Assembly (NCBI GenBank): GCA_905221605.1
Contig: CAJNDS010000777.1
Span: 1 to 64,000, forward strand
Reading direction: 5' to 3'
Origin: Symbiodinium natans
Lineage: Eukaryota; Sar; Dinophyceae; Suessiales; Symbiodiniaceae
Length of the DNA stretch: 64,000 nt
The notes below the pieces were generated by a model. That model made no database searches and was not told the DNA's origin. It saw nothing but the letters and a program-made list of their open reading frames with translations. Of this stretch, positions 42,015-53,006 are shown one piece after another (position 1 is the first letter of the stretch; each line of letters starts with the position of its first letter). The position numbers and the translations under genes are program-made.

Positions 42015-42074
42015 GCCACTGTTCCCCGTCCGCCTGTGGGCTGGGTCGGCTCGAAGAAGACGCCCCCGACACAG
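42015..42074 (+). CDS. Internal exon framed by telomere-like tracts
   Basis: Exactly 20 codons encode ATVPRPPVGWVGSKKTPPTQ between CCAAG|G and CAG|GTGGGT. A CCCTAAA tract lies immediately left and a long TTTAGGG tract 34 bases to the right. The product is unknown. Confidence 0.5.
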
Positions 42075-42107
42075 GTGGGTCATGGGTGGGGCTCCACTCA
42101 GCTCAGG

Positions 42108-42220
42108 GTTTAGGGTTTAGGGTTTAGGGTTTAGGGTTTAGGGTTTAGGGTTTAGGGTTTAGGGTTTAGGGTTTAGGGTTTAGGGTTTAGGGTTTAGGGT
42201 TTAGGGTTTAGGGTTTAGGG
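42108..42220 (+). repeat. Longest uniform TTTAGGG tract
   Basis: About sixteen essentially perfect TTTAGGG units, in the intron that follows exon 42015-42074. Confidence 0.97.
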
Positions 42221-42723
42221 GGATTTGGCAGCATTCAGGAGGTTAGAGGTCTCTAGGTGGGGGATTTCGGAGGCTTAGGGGTGTTTAAAGCGGAGGTCAT
42301 TCATCTTCAGCTTTGCTTCCTAGTTGTTTGGCATCTGGCATTGGATGGGGCGCGACCGTGGACGCAGCAACCACATCCATCTGCGATTGCTGTGCTGGCG
42401 GTCGTTTGAGACACGGCACCCGGTCCTCTGAATGTGGCTTCAACACCTATCTCGTTGCCTATGCAACCTTTTGCTTGCCAGTGGCACATTGCTTGCATGT
42501 TTGTGGTAACGTGGGTGGCTTGAGTTGGCTCTCTGCGTGGCTGCATGATGATCCTGGAGCGTTACAGGTCCGAGGTTACATCGGTGCCGACACAAAAAGG
42601 CGAAAGGCTGAGAGCCCAACTTGAAATCCCTGTCGGGGGCCCTGCAAACATTAGCAAAACCTATCGCAGAAGGGTGAGCCGACTGATGCAGAATGCCCCA
42701 AACTGTGGCCGTCGCTCATGAAT

Positions 42724-43020
42724 CAGCCGGGCCGCATGATGGATGAGAAGTAAAAGGTCAGAGCTGCACCTTCTGCACCTCTGAAGACGCTGAAGATAAT
42801 TTCTGAGATGCCCTGTCTTCCTACCACATGGTTCCGTGGAGGTTTGCGAAGGTTGGAATAAGAGATAATGCAGTGCGGACTCCTGTGGCATTGTTGGACG
42901 TTAAATCTTTGTTGGCGGTCACTGGTAAGCTGCATCGCATGATGAGTCTTCGGCGTTACAGGTCCAAGCATCAAGAATATGCTATGCGGACATTAAGGCG
43001 AAAGCCTGAGAGCTGTTTTG
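42724..43020. repeat. Dispersed repeat, copy 1 of a ~295-bp duplication
   Basis: The segment CCGGGCCGCATGATGGA to GGCGAAAGCCTGAGAGC is repeated at 43446-43737 with roughly 85-90% identity by eye. A short fragment of the same element (GCATGATGATCCTGGAGCGTTACAGG onward) lies at 42543-42618. Both copies keep an open minus-strand frame (GRQGISExIFSVxRGAEx then LTFYxSSIMRPG), so it may derive from a coding element, but no family is recognised. Confidence 0.8.
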
Positions 43021-43445
43021 TGTAGGAACCATTGAGACATTCTCGAGCACGAAGTATAATGCTGTTGCACCGGCGGTCCGGAACTGAGATGAGCGCGGCC
43101 CTGTGCGCACCGGAAGCATACGGAAGGGTGTGCGGATGTTTGCAGAAGCTTCTTTCTTGTGGAAGCTCCGAAAGCTCCGAATCTTGAATGCTCCATGACA
43201 ACATGCAGATCTCGTACCGCAACAGCTCCGAACAGCAACCTCCGAGAGAGGCACAGCTCCGCGCGGAACTTTCGCTTCTGGCCTTCACAGCCCTGTACTC
43301 TACTCCGACGACTTCAGATCTTGTGGTGTATAAGACATCCTAAAGACTACAAAACGCATATTGCAGGCGAAAATTTTAAGTTGCTGGCCCCACGAAAAAA
43401 TTGTACCTCCCGCAGAAGGCTTCATTGCTTCAACCACGGCCGTCT

Positions 43446-43737
43446 CAATCAACCGGGCCGCATGATGGACGATAAGTAAAAGGTCAGAGCTGCATCTTCT
43501 GCACCTCTGATGACGCTGAAGATAGTTTCTGAGATGCCCTGTCTTCCAACGGCATGTTTCCGTGGCGGTTGGCGAAGGGTTGTCAGCGATGATGCTGTGC
43601 AGAGTCCTGTGGCATTGTTGGATGTTGATCTTTGTTGGCGGTCACTGGTAAGCTGCGTTGCATGATGAGTCTTCGGCGTTACAGGTCCAAGCATCAAGAA
43701 TATGCGGACGAAAAGGCGAAAGCCTGAGAGCCACCGC
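43446..43737. repeat. Dispersed repeat, copy 2
   Basis: Second copy of the element at 42724-43020, with small indels (e.g. lacking AATATGCTATGCGGACATT in part). The spacer between copies is about 425 bp and contains no recognised gene. Confidence 0.8.
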
Positions 43738-44308
43738 TGTGGCAGCTGCCCGGTCAACTTGAAGCGACTTGGCTTGGACATGCTGAGGAATGAGAGCTTA
43801 AGGACATGTCACAGGGGCGTCCGTGTCCCCTTGACGACGTATATGCCTCTCACAGATGTCAGACATGTCAGTCCTTTCTTGTTTCTTGGTTGTACCCGGC
43901 GCCCTGACCAGTGATGGCTTGCGTTCCTCCCGCTTCTCGGGATCATCGGCAGCCCTGTGCTGAACACTAGTGTGTTTGCACCAGCTTCGACCATCATTCC
44001 TTCACCACCATCGGTGCGACATTTGGATGTATCACCTCCATCTCCACCCTGCCGGGCAACTCTGCCTTTGCACAGCCATGCCACAGAGCAAGGACATAAC
44101 AACGGTGCGAGCAAGTCCGGCAAGCATTCCGCGCAGTGAAGGAGCACTATCTTTGGAGTCAGTTTCTTGTCATGTTCGAACCATGACTCAGGCATCTCTT
44201 GCGTGCTTGCAGTCTGGCCTGCAGCAGTTCCTTTTCGGTGTCGCCACTTCTTTGCTCCGCTGCTCCAGCTCAGATCTAGACACAGACTCGCTCTGCAGAG
44301 GATGCTAG

Positions 44309-44430
44309 AAGAAACTAATTTCGAACGTACCAAGTTTTACCAGCAGGCCAGTGAACTTCGGAAAGCCATTGCAGATTTCTCGGCTTCGACACTGTGTCAG
44401 AATAGAGGGAGTCAGATCAATGATGACTGA
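44309..44430 (+). CDS. Possible terminal exon
   Basis: After gcagAG|G the frame encodes MLEETNFERTKFYQQASELR then KAIADFSASTLCQNRG and stops at TGA. The peptide is amphipathic and helical. Upstream frames (43.8-44.3 kb) on both strands are open but ambiguous. Confidence 0.35.
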
Positions 44431-44486
44431 GACATCCGATTTCGGGTTCAGACGTTTACGATGAAGCGTCCAAGGGGCAGACAGAG

Positions 44487-47400
44487 GTTAAGGCCCGTGT
44501 GCGATGCAGCAGCGGCTCCTGGGTATCCTCACAGAGGCCACGGCTGAGGGTTTAGGGTTTAGGGGGTTTAGGGTTTAGGGTTTAGGGTTTATGTTTTAGG
44601 TTTTGGGTTTAGGGTTTAGGGCGTAGATTGAGATGCGGTCGTCACACGCGCCAAGTCTCCCATGAAGTGATAGTAGCAAGCTACAGTGCCTAAAGGGTAT
44701 ATATTGCAGGCCAGTACTATTTGAAATCTAGGTGGGCCATGGCTCACTTGGGTAATTCTGACATTAGGTGTACCATTTTATAGAAACCCCTTGAAAGGGA
44801 CCCTAAAAGGGACCCCCTTAAAAGGGACCCCTGGAAAGGGACCCCCTGAAAAGGGACCCCCAAAAAGGGTCCCCCTCTTTCGGAAACCCCCAGAACCTTA
44901 AACCCTAAACCCCAGACCCTAAACCCTAATTCCTAAACCCTAAACCCTAAACCCTAAACCCGGGTTGCGCAGGTGCAAAGCAATGGCCCGCTGCCATCGC
45001 AGGGAGTTGCAGGCGATTCTCGGGAGGAGCTGCAGCGCGCGCGCACTAAGTGCAAGCCCTTGGGTTTCGAGTTTAGGGTTTAGGGTCTAGGGTTAGGGTG
45101 TAGGGTTTGGTGTTTAGGGTTTAGGCTTATCGGGTTTAGGGTTAGGGCTTAGGGGTTAGGGGTATCCACTCCCCCTGTCACCCCTTGTACGCTACCTGGA
45201 ACATTCCTTTGACAAGTGATAAACTCAGGCCGGCGATCTGTCTGCAGGACGCTGCTACATTGAGGCTAAAAGCGTTCGAAGAGCTACAAAATGCCACAAC
45301 TGGACCTCTTCTTACAGACCAGCTGGAATGTGTCGCGGGGCTGGGAAGAGCTGTAACGGGTCAGATTATGTGAATTTTGGGATGGGTATTACCCTACCAG
45401 TGGAACCCTTTTTATCCCCCAAATAGAATAGAACCCCCTTATATACAGGGACCCCCCCAAAAAGGCTACCCCTATTTTCGGAATCCCCATATTGTTCGAG
45501 TTTGGTCCATAAAGCAGCACCCTTGGACAGCTTTTTCAGACATTTGTTCAGAGAGCTGTGCAACTGTGTGGGTCCACCTTCATGGGAGTGTGGGCGAAGC
45601 GAAGGGTGTATCACGAGTGCCAGGGTCTAAGTGTTAGGCATTGCTTTGCTTCTGCTGCCCTTTGTGCGGCTGTGGGATCACCGTTGTTCCCGCCTCTGTG
45701 GCAAGTCGAGGACTTAACGCGAAAGCCTCGAGATCTTCCCCTAGGCCGCGGGCGATTGTGGATTTGGGTTTTGGGACTTTTGGGTTTCGGTTTCAGGCCT
45801 CAGGCATGCAAATCTTGTACGAATAGTCACAGGCCGAAATTCCGTAGTAGAGGTCGGGCTTGAACTTCGGATTTGGTGCTTCCGCCATCGTACACAACGC
45901 GGGCTAGGCTGGTGGCTGGGAGGTCGAGGGTTGCGGGAAATCTTCAACCTTGTAAAACCTCTGCACCCCAAATCCCACCGCACTTCAGGGTTTTTGGTTC
46001 CATGGCTTGGACCCAAACCCTAGTCAAACCCTAAGCCCTAAACCCTAACCCTAAACCCTAAACCCTAAACCCTAAACCCTAAACCCTAAACCCTAAACCC
46101 TAAACCCTAAACCCTAAACCCTAAACCCTAAACCCTAAACCCTAAACCCTAACCCTAAACCCTAAACCCTCAACCCTAAGCCCTAAACCCAGCCAGGCGA
46201 GCCGAGCGTCGACGAAAGCACAGAGCGTAGTTCGCTGGGCCGAGCTCTCCGGCTGCCGACTCGGCTTCTGTTGACGGTAGGATCCTATGCTACCCCATCC
46301 TCAGGGCCACTGACCCATAACAAGGTGCAGTTTCAATATAAAATCATGAATTGCGAACTTAGTACAACATCATACAATGACACTTGCTGTTATCAGGTCC
46401 TGGATGCGCAGGAGTTCAGTTGTCCTGCGGCAGTGAACACCCTCGTCCCATTGCCCCTTTCAGGTACAGTATACCTTGTCGAACCGAAACCCTAAACCCT
46501 AAACTTTGGCCCCAAACCCGAAACCCTAAACCCTAAACCCTAAACCCTAAACCCTAAACCCTAAACCCTAAACCCTAAACCCTAAACCCTGAACCCTGAA
46601 CCCTGAACCGTGAACCCTGAACCCTAAACCCTGAACCCTGAACCCTGAACCCTGAACCCTGAACCCTAAACCCTAAACCCTAAACCCTAAACCCTCACCC
46701 CTTAGCCCTATGCGCCGACAAGAGGGGCCCTCATCCAGAGCGATCCCGCAACTCGCATGGAAAGGCTGGGCCGAGAGCATGCAAAGGCGCAGGAGTACCA
46801 GAGGCCCTCTGCTTCCAGCTCATGCGCTTCCCTTGGGTTGGGGGATGCTTGGGGGGGCTTGAGGGGCCTTTTTGGAGGTTTTTTTTGGGGGGGGGGGGGT
46901 TTTTTTGGGGGTGGATCCATTCGAGGTGCAGGGCGCAGAGAGGTTGTGTAGAATCTCTTCACTGTGCAGGCTGGTTGAGAAGCTTTGCCCGAACCTGAGA
47001 TGCGGGGGTGATGGCTTGCTGCGTGATGTTGTCGGCTTCTGCATGCACACGGCTGTCTCCATGATAGGCCTGGAAAAGCCTAAGCCCTACCCCAAAAAAT
47101 CCCCAAAAAACCCCAAAAAAAAACCCAAAAAACCCAAACAACCCCCACGCCTAAACCCTACAACCCTACAACCCTAAACCCTAAACCCCAAGCCAAAAAA
47201 TGGCGACTCGAAGGTGCGCCCCCTGTGAAGCCTTCGGGGCCACGGCGCCACCGCCGCGTCCCCAAGACACCAGTCGCCTCTGTCGCTCAGGGCTGTATGG
47301 CTTATTTGGTTTCTTTTGATGGTTATGATTATGATAAGTTTTGACAAGTTTTCTTAACATTTTTATCATTGTGGTTAATTACTTTTCATGATTATGATTC

Positions 47401-49352
47401 TGATTGTGATTATGATTATGATTATGATTATGATCATTTTATTTTAGTTTTATTCGTATTATTAGTATTATGATTATTCTTCTTGTTATTCTTATTGTTA
47501 TTATTATTACTATTATTACTATTATTATGATTATTGTTATTATGTATGTTTTTGGAAGGGGGGGTAGGGGTGAGGGTTTAGGGTTTATAGGGTTTTAGGG
47601 TTTAGAGTTTGGGGGACTTCGGGTTTAGGAGGGTTTCATGCTCAGGGCTTGCGCATGCCGCGCAGCTTTTGGCTCAACATCACCTGTTTGCTCAGCTGGC
47701 CCCTAAACCCTAAGCCCTGAGCCCTAAACCCTAAACCCTAAACCCTAAACCCTAAACCCTAAACCCTAAACCCTAAACCCTAAACCCTAACCTAGTGGGA
47801 CTGAAAGCATCCCGAGGCGCTGGAGCTTCGATCCGCAAAAATGCGGCCTGAACCTCACTCACCGTGCTCTGCAGTCGGTTTTAGGGTTCATGGTTTAGGG
47901 TTCAGGGGTTCAGGATGAAGGTGGGTTTAGGGTTTAGGGTTTAGTAGGGTTTGGGGTACCTGTATTTCAATCTTACGACTGAGATCCGCCAAAAACCCCC
48001 CCTTTACCCCCCAAACCCCTGCAAATCCGAAGGAGCCCTTGCACGTGGACACCCAGAAAGGGAGCCTTAGGAACTTGACACCCAATGCCTGTAGAAACCC
48101 TGCTGCTCGCATGGGAGAGCTCTGGAAACTAAGCCCGAACGCAACCCCTAAACCCCACACCCCAAGCCCTAAGCACCCCAAGACCCTAAGCCCCAAACCT
48201 TGGGATGTTCCCCCTTACACTAACAGTCCTTAATGAGGATTATAGTACCCCCCCCTATGATAATCCCTATGAAGGATTATAGTACCCCCCCCTATGATAA
48301 TCCCTATGAAGGATTATAGTACCCCCCTATGATAATCCCTATGAAGGAATGTTAGTAGGAACCCCGCCAGGGCCCCAACGCAGGCACATCTTACAAGCAA
48401 GCCCATTGGCCGAAGGCCAAGGACAGGCAAGAACCAGTTAGTTTTAGGGTTTAGGGTTTAGGGTTTAGGGTTTAGGGTTTAGGGTTTTAGGGTTTAGGGT
48501 TTAGGATTTAGGGTTTAGATTTTTTATGGTTGAGGGCTAGGGTCTATAGGGACAGCGCAGTCAAGCACCCTAAGCAAGACCCAAAGCCTGCCATGTCACG
48601 CCGGCACTGTTGAAATTTCAATCCCTAAGCCGAAACCTCTAACCCTAAACCCTAAACCCTAAACCCTGAAGGAGCCTCAAACGTATCACACAACGCCCGT
48701 CAAGCCGGTAAGGTCAAGAGCTCGCCACCGCCGGCTTCAAGGAGGATTGCCCGGTTTAGGGTTTGGGGGTTTATGGACTTTGCAGGTTCGGGCTTCGGGG
48801 GATGGTTCAGGGTTTATTAGAGGCTGATCCTTCAGGGGATTTGGGCGGGTGTTGAGGCTTCAAGGCTTCTGGGGATTTGGACTTCGGGCTTTTTTGGGCG
48901 CTCAGAAGGTCTTTCTGCTTCAGGTTTCGAGGGTTCGGCTAGTTCCAGTATAGTGGTTTAGGGTTTAGGGTTAAGGGCTGGTCATTGGTGACATCGCCCT
49001 TGGTCATGCGTGGCTCGGCCACAGGGACTCGTTTGTGCCTTCTTTCACCGTGCGTGGTTTGTCCAGGCCGATGAGGCCTACGAGTACGGAAAGCAAACTC
49101 CCCCTAAACCCTAAGCCCTACACCCTGAACCCTGAACCCTAAACCCTACTAGGTAGGGTTTTCCGGTGCCCGGAAGGCCGGCGAGCGGCTTTGATGGTGA
49201 TGGGAACGAGGCAACTCGGTCTCCATCACCGCCGTTGGTGGTGCACAGGCCTCCAACGAGGGTTTAGGGTTTAGGGTTTCGGGTTTCGGGTTCAGGGCTT
49301 AAATTTAGGGTTTAGGGCTTAGTGTCGGGCAGCTACGGAGACCGACGTGTGA
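44487..49352 (+). CDS. Chain of phase-compatible exons, one unknown gene
   Basis: Exons read: 44487-44549 (frame ambiguous); 44973-45077 VQSNGPLPSQGVAGDSREEL; 45248-45359 DAATLRLKAFEELQNATTGP; 46197-46276 EPSVDESTERSSLGRALRLP; 46397-46463 VLDAQEFSCPAAVNTLVPLP; 46725-46803 ALIQSDPATRMERLGREHAK; 46970-47067 LVEKLCPNLRCGGDGLLRDV; 47214-47291 APPVKPSGPRRHRRVPKTPV; 47646-47698 LAHAAQLLAQHHLFAQL; 47817-47877 ALELRSAKMRPEPHSPCSA; 48384-48440 TSYKQAHWPKAKDRQEPV; 48672-48748 ASNVSHNARQAGKVKSSPPP; 49025-49092 GLVCAFFHRAWFVQADEAYE; 49177-49261 PASGFDGDGNEATRSPSPPL; possibly 49323-49352 (CRAATETDV, stop). Successive exons from 44973 on join in phase using GC or GT donors and AG acceptors, which is hard to get by chance. 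No domain is recognised; the C-terminal half is Pro/Ser/Arg-rich. Boundaries at 46803 and 48748 were chosen for phase. Confidence 0.52.
45372..45490. mobile_element. Short TIR element, family B copy
   Basis: It contains TTTATCCCCCAAATAGAATA, then CCCCCTTATATACAGGGACC and GGCTACCCCTATTTTCGGAA, ending near 45490. It lies in the intron after exon 45248-45359. Confidence 0.45.
46013..46192 (-). repeat. Long CCCTAAA tract
   Basis: About 24 units, nearly perfect through the middle. It ends directly before the acceptor CCAG|GC of the exon at 46197. Confidence 0.97.
46488..46705 (-). repeat. CCCTAAA tract with a homogeneous CCCTGAA block
   Basis: CCCTAAA units flank an internal run (about 46582-46668) dominated by the variant CCCTGAA. 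The tract fills most of the intron 46464-46724. Confidence 0.95.
47392..47560 (+). repeat. AT-rich simple repeat
   Basis: (ATTATG)n runs pass into (TTATTATTA)n. It is the most AT-rich stretch outside the satellites and lies in the intron 47292-47645. Confidence 0.85.
47700..47792 (-). repeat. CCCTAAA tract starting at a GC donor
   Basis: The intron after exon 47646-47698 begins GCCCCTAAACCC, so here a CCCTAAA tract stands at the 5' end. This is an exception to the usual orientation. Confidence 0.9.
48202..48370. mobile_element. Short TIR element, family A copy 3, with internal tandem repeat
   Basis: It begins GGGATGTTCCCCCTTACACT, AACAGTCCTTAAT and ends AAGGAATGTTAGTAGGAACC. The core GATTATAGTACCCCCCCTAT plus GATAATCCCTATGAAG is present three times. 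It lies in the intron 47878-48383. Confidence 0.65.
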
Positions 49353-50075
49353 TTCTTACTTCTTACTGGTTTCTGGATGCTGCGGGGCAAGGCACTACCA
49401 CCACCACTACCACCACCACTACGCGCCTTCGCTGGACGATTCGGAGGTCTTGGAGGGCTTTCTTACGTCGTCCCGCGGTATTCCGGGCATTGAAAAGAGG
49501 CTAGTTTTGGGGTCCACATAGATTCAGGGCTCTAGGGCGGTCTGCGAGTCGTCTGGATGAGATATTTGCCATGCATGCTGCGTTCTGAGCTATGCTACGT
49601 GAAGCGCTCATTCTGCGCAGATCCTCCATGCTCTGATTGACATTGGGTGGTTCAGGGATGTGCAGGATCCATTCTACCCACTCAGAGGATGAGACCCCAA
49701 AAGGGACTTCCATGATGAAAAACAAATTGGGCTGCCTCTTAGGGGCCTTTTGTGCTCGGAATCTTGTAGCCAAAAGGTGAGGAGGAACCCAATCTTTTCC
49801 AAGCCAAGATGCTGGAAGATGGTAGCCGACCAGCCACCGAAGATCGCCCTCGTGCCCGCGAGGCCCGTCGGGCGCTCTAGGGGCTCGAGTTGGGGTGGGT
49901 GGGCCGGGGGAGGGGGGGCGAGGTTTTGTTGTTTGAGAATCAGTGGCCAGGTAGGCCCCTGATTTGATGCGATCGCATTAACTGTAAGAACATATTGCAG
50001 AGTGAGTCTTTGGGACACTATTTTGAACAACTACCTTACATATGTGTATATGTATGTGTGTATGCGGTAGCATAT
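49353..50075. other. No supported gene
   Basis: It contains a (CCACCACTA)n piece at 49397-49422 and frames on both strands without domains. Nothing further is supported. Confidence 0.4.
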
Positions 50076-50147
50076 GCATACATACATACATACATACATA
50101 CATACATACATACATACATACATACATACATACATACATACATACAT
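50076..50147 (+). repeat. (CATA)n microsatellite
   Basis: About 18 CATA units. The ORFs translating it as Thr-Tyr-Ile-His repeats are artefacts. Confidence 0.97.
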
Positions 50148-51105
50148 AAGTATCGATCCAAATACAGATATTCTATACACAACACAGTTTGCATCTAGGA
50201 CTTGGTGCTTTTTCGTGGTATGGCACCAAAAGGTTCCGATCTTGCGCTCACGGTCTTAGATCCTGGGATTCACGGGCAGGACACCGGCAAGACCAATAAC
50301 GCCGGCACCTAGCTCACGCGAAAGCTCCAAGAACTTCTTGAATCCTGCTGGAGAGAGAATCAGGCCCTAACCCATGAACACCCCCCCCCCCCCCCCCCAC
50401 CCCAAAATCCTGCCCAGTTTCAGGGTAATCAGGGTAAGCTCCACACCCGAACAGCAGGGTATCAGAGCCCATCAGAGCCCAGAAGTTACACAGGCCACTC
50501 CTCCAGAAGCGGAGGCGGATATGGAGCCCAAGCTCTGAGCTCAGTTGGGCGGACGTGTGCCGTGGTCTTGGTTCCTCAGCAAAGGTTTGGGTGTAGGGTT
50601 TTGGGTTTTTGGGACGAGGTTCACTGCAGCTCAGGGATGTAGGCACAGCCACTATAGTAGAGACGCTGGCATGGCCACTTCCTGTGATTCGGCGAACGCT
50701 GCTGCCAAAGGTCTGCTGAAACACAGCACTTCCATCGTGCGATTCTCAGGTGTGAGCTGAAGTCTCGCGGGCAGCTTCATTCACCCTTGGACCCAGCATC
50801 TCCAAAACCGGCCAAGTCCCTCATGTCCATCGTGCGTACATTGCTAGATGACGGGGAGTTCACAAACTGGGCTGTGAAACCGGAGGCCACACCCACATCG
50901 CCGAGGCCGGTGCTGCCTTTCTTGGCGCGTCTAGTTGTTGAAGATTCTCCATTACAAGCTTCATCGCACCTTCAGATGGCTGGTTGCAGATGTTTTTCTG
51001 CTTCGGGAGGAGATCACAGCTCGTGCACGGAGACTACATGACGCAGCTTGCGAGGCAAGCAGGTTCTGATTTCCCGCGAGTTAGCACTTTGAGCAGCTGC
51101 AACAG
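50148..51105. other. Mostly unassigned
   Basis: A poly-C run lies at 50381-50398. A coding-looking piece at about 50905-50980 (VLPFLARLVVEDSPLQASSH) may be an exon after CGAG|G. No other support. Confidence 0.35.
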
Positions 51106-51254
51106 GGAAATGCAAACAGCAGTGCCAGTGGCAGAGATGTTGGTGCTTCGCATCAGGCTCAGCTGGGCAACTCCCGGCAACAAGGCCAGAAGACTGGCAA
51201 GTCTGACAGCTGGGGCTAGGTTTGGCTTGGCCCTCTTGGAGACCGTAAGCAACG
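51106..51254 (+). CDS. Internal exon, product unknown
   Basis: After CAACAG|G the frame encodes EMQTAVPVAEMLVLRIRLSW, ATPGNKARRLASLTAGARFG and LALLETVSN, ending at donor AACG|GTATAAG. The peptide is helical with protein-like composition. A family B TIR element (51270-51375) occupies the start of the following intron. Confidence 0.5.
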
Positions 51255-51269
51255 GTATAAGTTGATATG

Positions 51270-51375
51270 GGAGTTTACGAAATAAGGGACCCCTCATGTA
51301 GCCCCCCAAATATTAGGATTCCCTTATAACAAGGACCCTCAAATTCGGTACCCCTTAATCTCGGAAAACCCCATA
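51270..51375. mobile_element. Short TIR element, family B copy
   Basis: It begins GGGAGTTTACGAAATAAGGG and ends TACCCCTTAATCTCGGAAAA. It lies 16 bases after the donor of exon 51106-51254. Confidence 0.55.
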
Positions 51376-51749
51376 TTGTTATGTCCACTGTGGCAACTTG
51401 TATACATTGTGTCCTCAACCATCTTTCACCAGCACAGTTGCTGAGATCCGAAGTCCAGACTCTTCAACATACATAAATATAGACAGGCTTGTACAGATGA
51501 TGCCCGGCATCTTCATCTTCTTGCAACTTGCAAGAATCCGACCATAACTCCAACCTCGATGGAGGAGAACCTTCCAGGTAAGACACAGAGCCCAACTCAA
51601 TGCGTTACAGCCTTGAAGAGCTTGAAGCCTTGCTGCTCGAGCCCCAACCATTCCGGAGGTGTAGGAAGCGCATATTTCGCATGACCCAACCCTCCCTGCG
51701 CCCTCCACCCCATGAAAAGCCTCTTTCCCTTGGAAGCCTCTACTGCAAG

Positions 51750-51979
51750 CCCTAAACCCTTAAGACCCCACACCCGAAACCCCTAAGCCCTAAACCCTAA
51801 ACCCTAAACTCTAGACCCTAAACCCTAATTAAACCCTAATTAAACCCTAAACCCCAAACCCCAAACCCCAAACCCCAAACCCCAAACCCCAAACCCTAAA
51901 CCCTAAACCCTAAACCCTAAACCCTAAACCCTAAACCCTAAACCCTAAACCCTAAACCCTAAACCCTAAACCCTAAACC
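51750..51979 (-). repeat. CCCTAAA tract with a CCCCAAA block
   Basis: It holds about 30 units. A homogeneous run of CCCCAAA (about 51850-51893) lies between normal CCCTAAA runs. A possible exon follows at 51992-52045 (acceptor GCGAG|G, GC donor). Confidence 0.95.
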
Positions 51980-52584
51980 GTCGCGAGGTGCTCCGCACCC
52001 CAGCAGTGAGAGTCCCGATCCGAGGCTGCCCAGGCTCTGCTGAGGCTTCCCAGAGGCTCCAACATATACCAAACTCTAAACCCTAAACCCTAAACCCTAA
52101 ACCCTCGTTCAAGTAAGGAGATAGGGTTTGGGGTTCGGGGTTCAATGCAAGTTTACAGTTCCGGGATCTTCCGCAAGTCATGGTCAGATGGCTGCAATCA
52201 TTTACACGCTACTTCACTACTAGCAAAAGGTATGTTGGAGTCTCCGGGTTCGGCTTTGCTGCAAAAAGTGTGGCCATGGGCCATGGGCCCCATGGGCAGT
52301 GTCAGGAGCCACGGACCCCCAAGTACTCGCTATGAGGGTCTTTTCGGGCGTACATATAGGTCTCAATTGGGGGTTCCAGTTGTCTCTAAACGGGGTGAGT
52401 GTGTGCCCCCCTTGGAGAAGAGCCGACTGGCAAACTCCGCCTGCAGATGTTGGAGCCCGTGGGGCTTGGGGTCTAGCGCAAGCTTTACATTACTTAAGGC
52501 GCCGGGATTCTAGACACGTTTTTGGGTTCTGTAGGGAAAGAGGCTAGACGCTTAGGGGCTTTGTGATGCACTTGCTCTTGGTAG

Positions 52585-52650
52585 GGCTGTTCGCTGCAAG
52601 TTCTGCGAGCACGAGACTTTGCCTGCACATCCCAGAGCAAAATGGAGGAT
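52585..52650 (+). CDS. Possible exon with CxxC
   Basis: After TTGGTAG|G the frame encodes AVRCKFCEHETLPAHPRAKW. The start is about 52586. The donor side is not fixed. The CxxC could bind metal, but a single motif is not diagnostic. Confidence 0.3.
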
Positions 52651-53006
52651 GTGACATGTCAGGACTCTCAGCAAGGAAGTAGCTGGGTATCCAGTACATA
52701 TATATATATATATGTTCCCCTGAAGGCTTTATTATATCGGGGGACGTCCAATGCTTGTGCCAGCAGCAGAGAGATTCTAAGCATCGGCGCGAGATCAGTT
52801 CTCTAGATTTCGTGGCATCGTGTTTAGGGTTGAGGACTTAGAGTGACCATAGTTTCAGAGAACTGATCATATCTCTCCAGACCCACTGAGACGCAGCCCA
52901 ACCAAGCAGCTGCAGTGCTTTGCTGGGCCAGGCATTGGATGGGGTCCCGCAGAACATCGCAGAGATTGTCGATGCAAGCCGGACCGGGTTGCAGGCGTGA
53001 ACTTGA

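Noticed and set aside
43809-44333. 174-codon minus-strand ORF
   Set aside because: No domain; + strand frames are equally open and no splice evidence supports it.
46013-46192. True chromosome end (telomere)
   Set aside because: CCCTAAA and TTTAGGG tracts occur dozens of times in both orientations, flanked on both sides by exons, so these are internal.
50074-50198. Thr-Tyr-Ile-His repeat protein
   Set aside because: Translation of a (CATA)n microsatellite.
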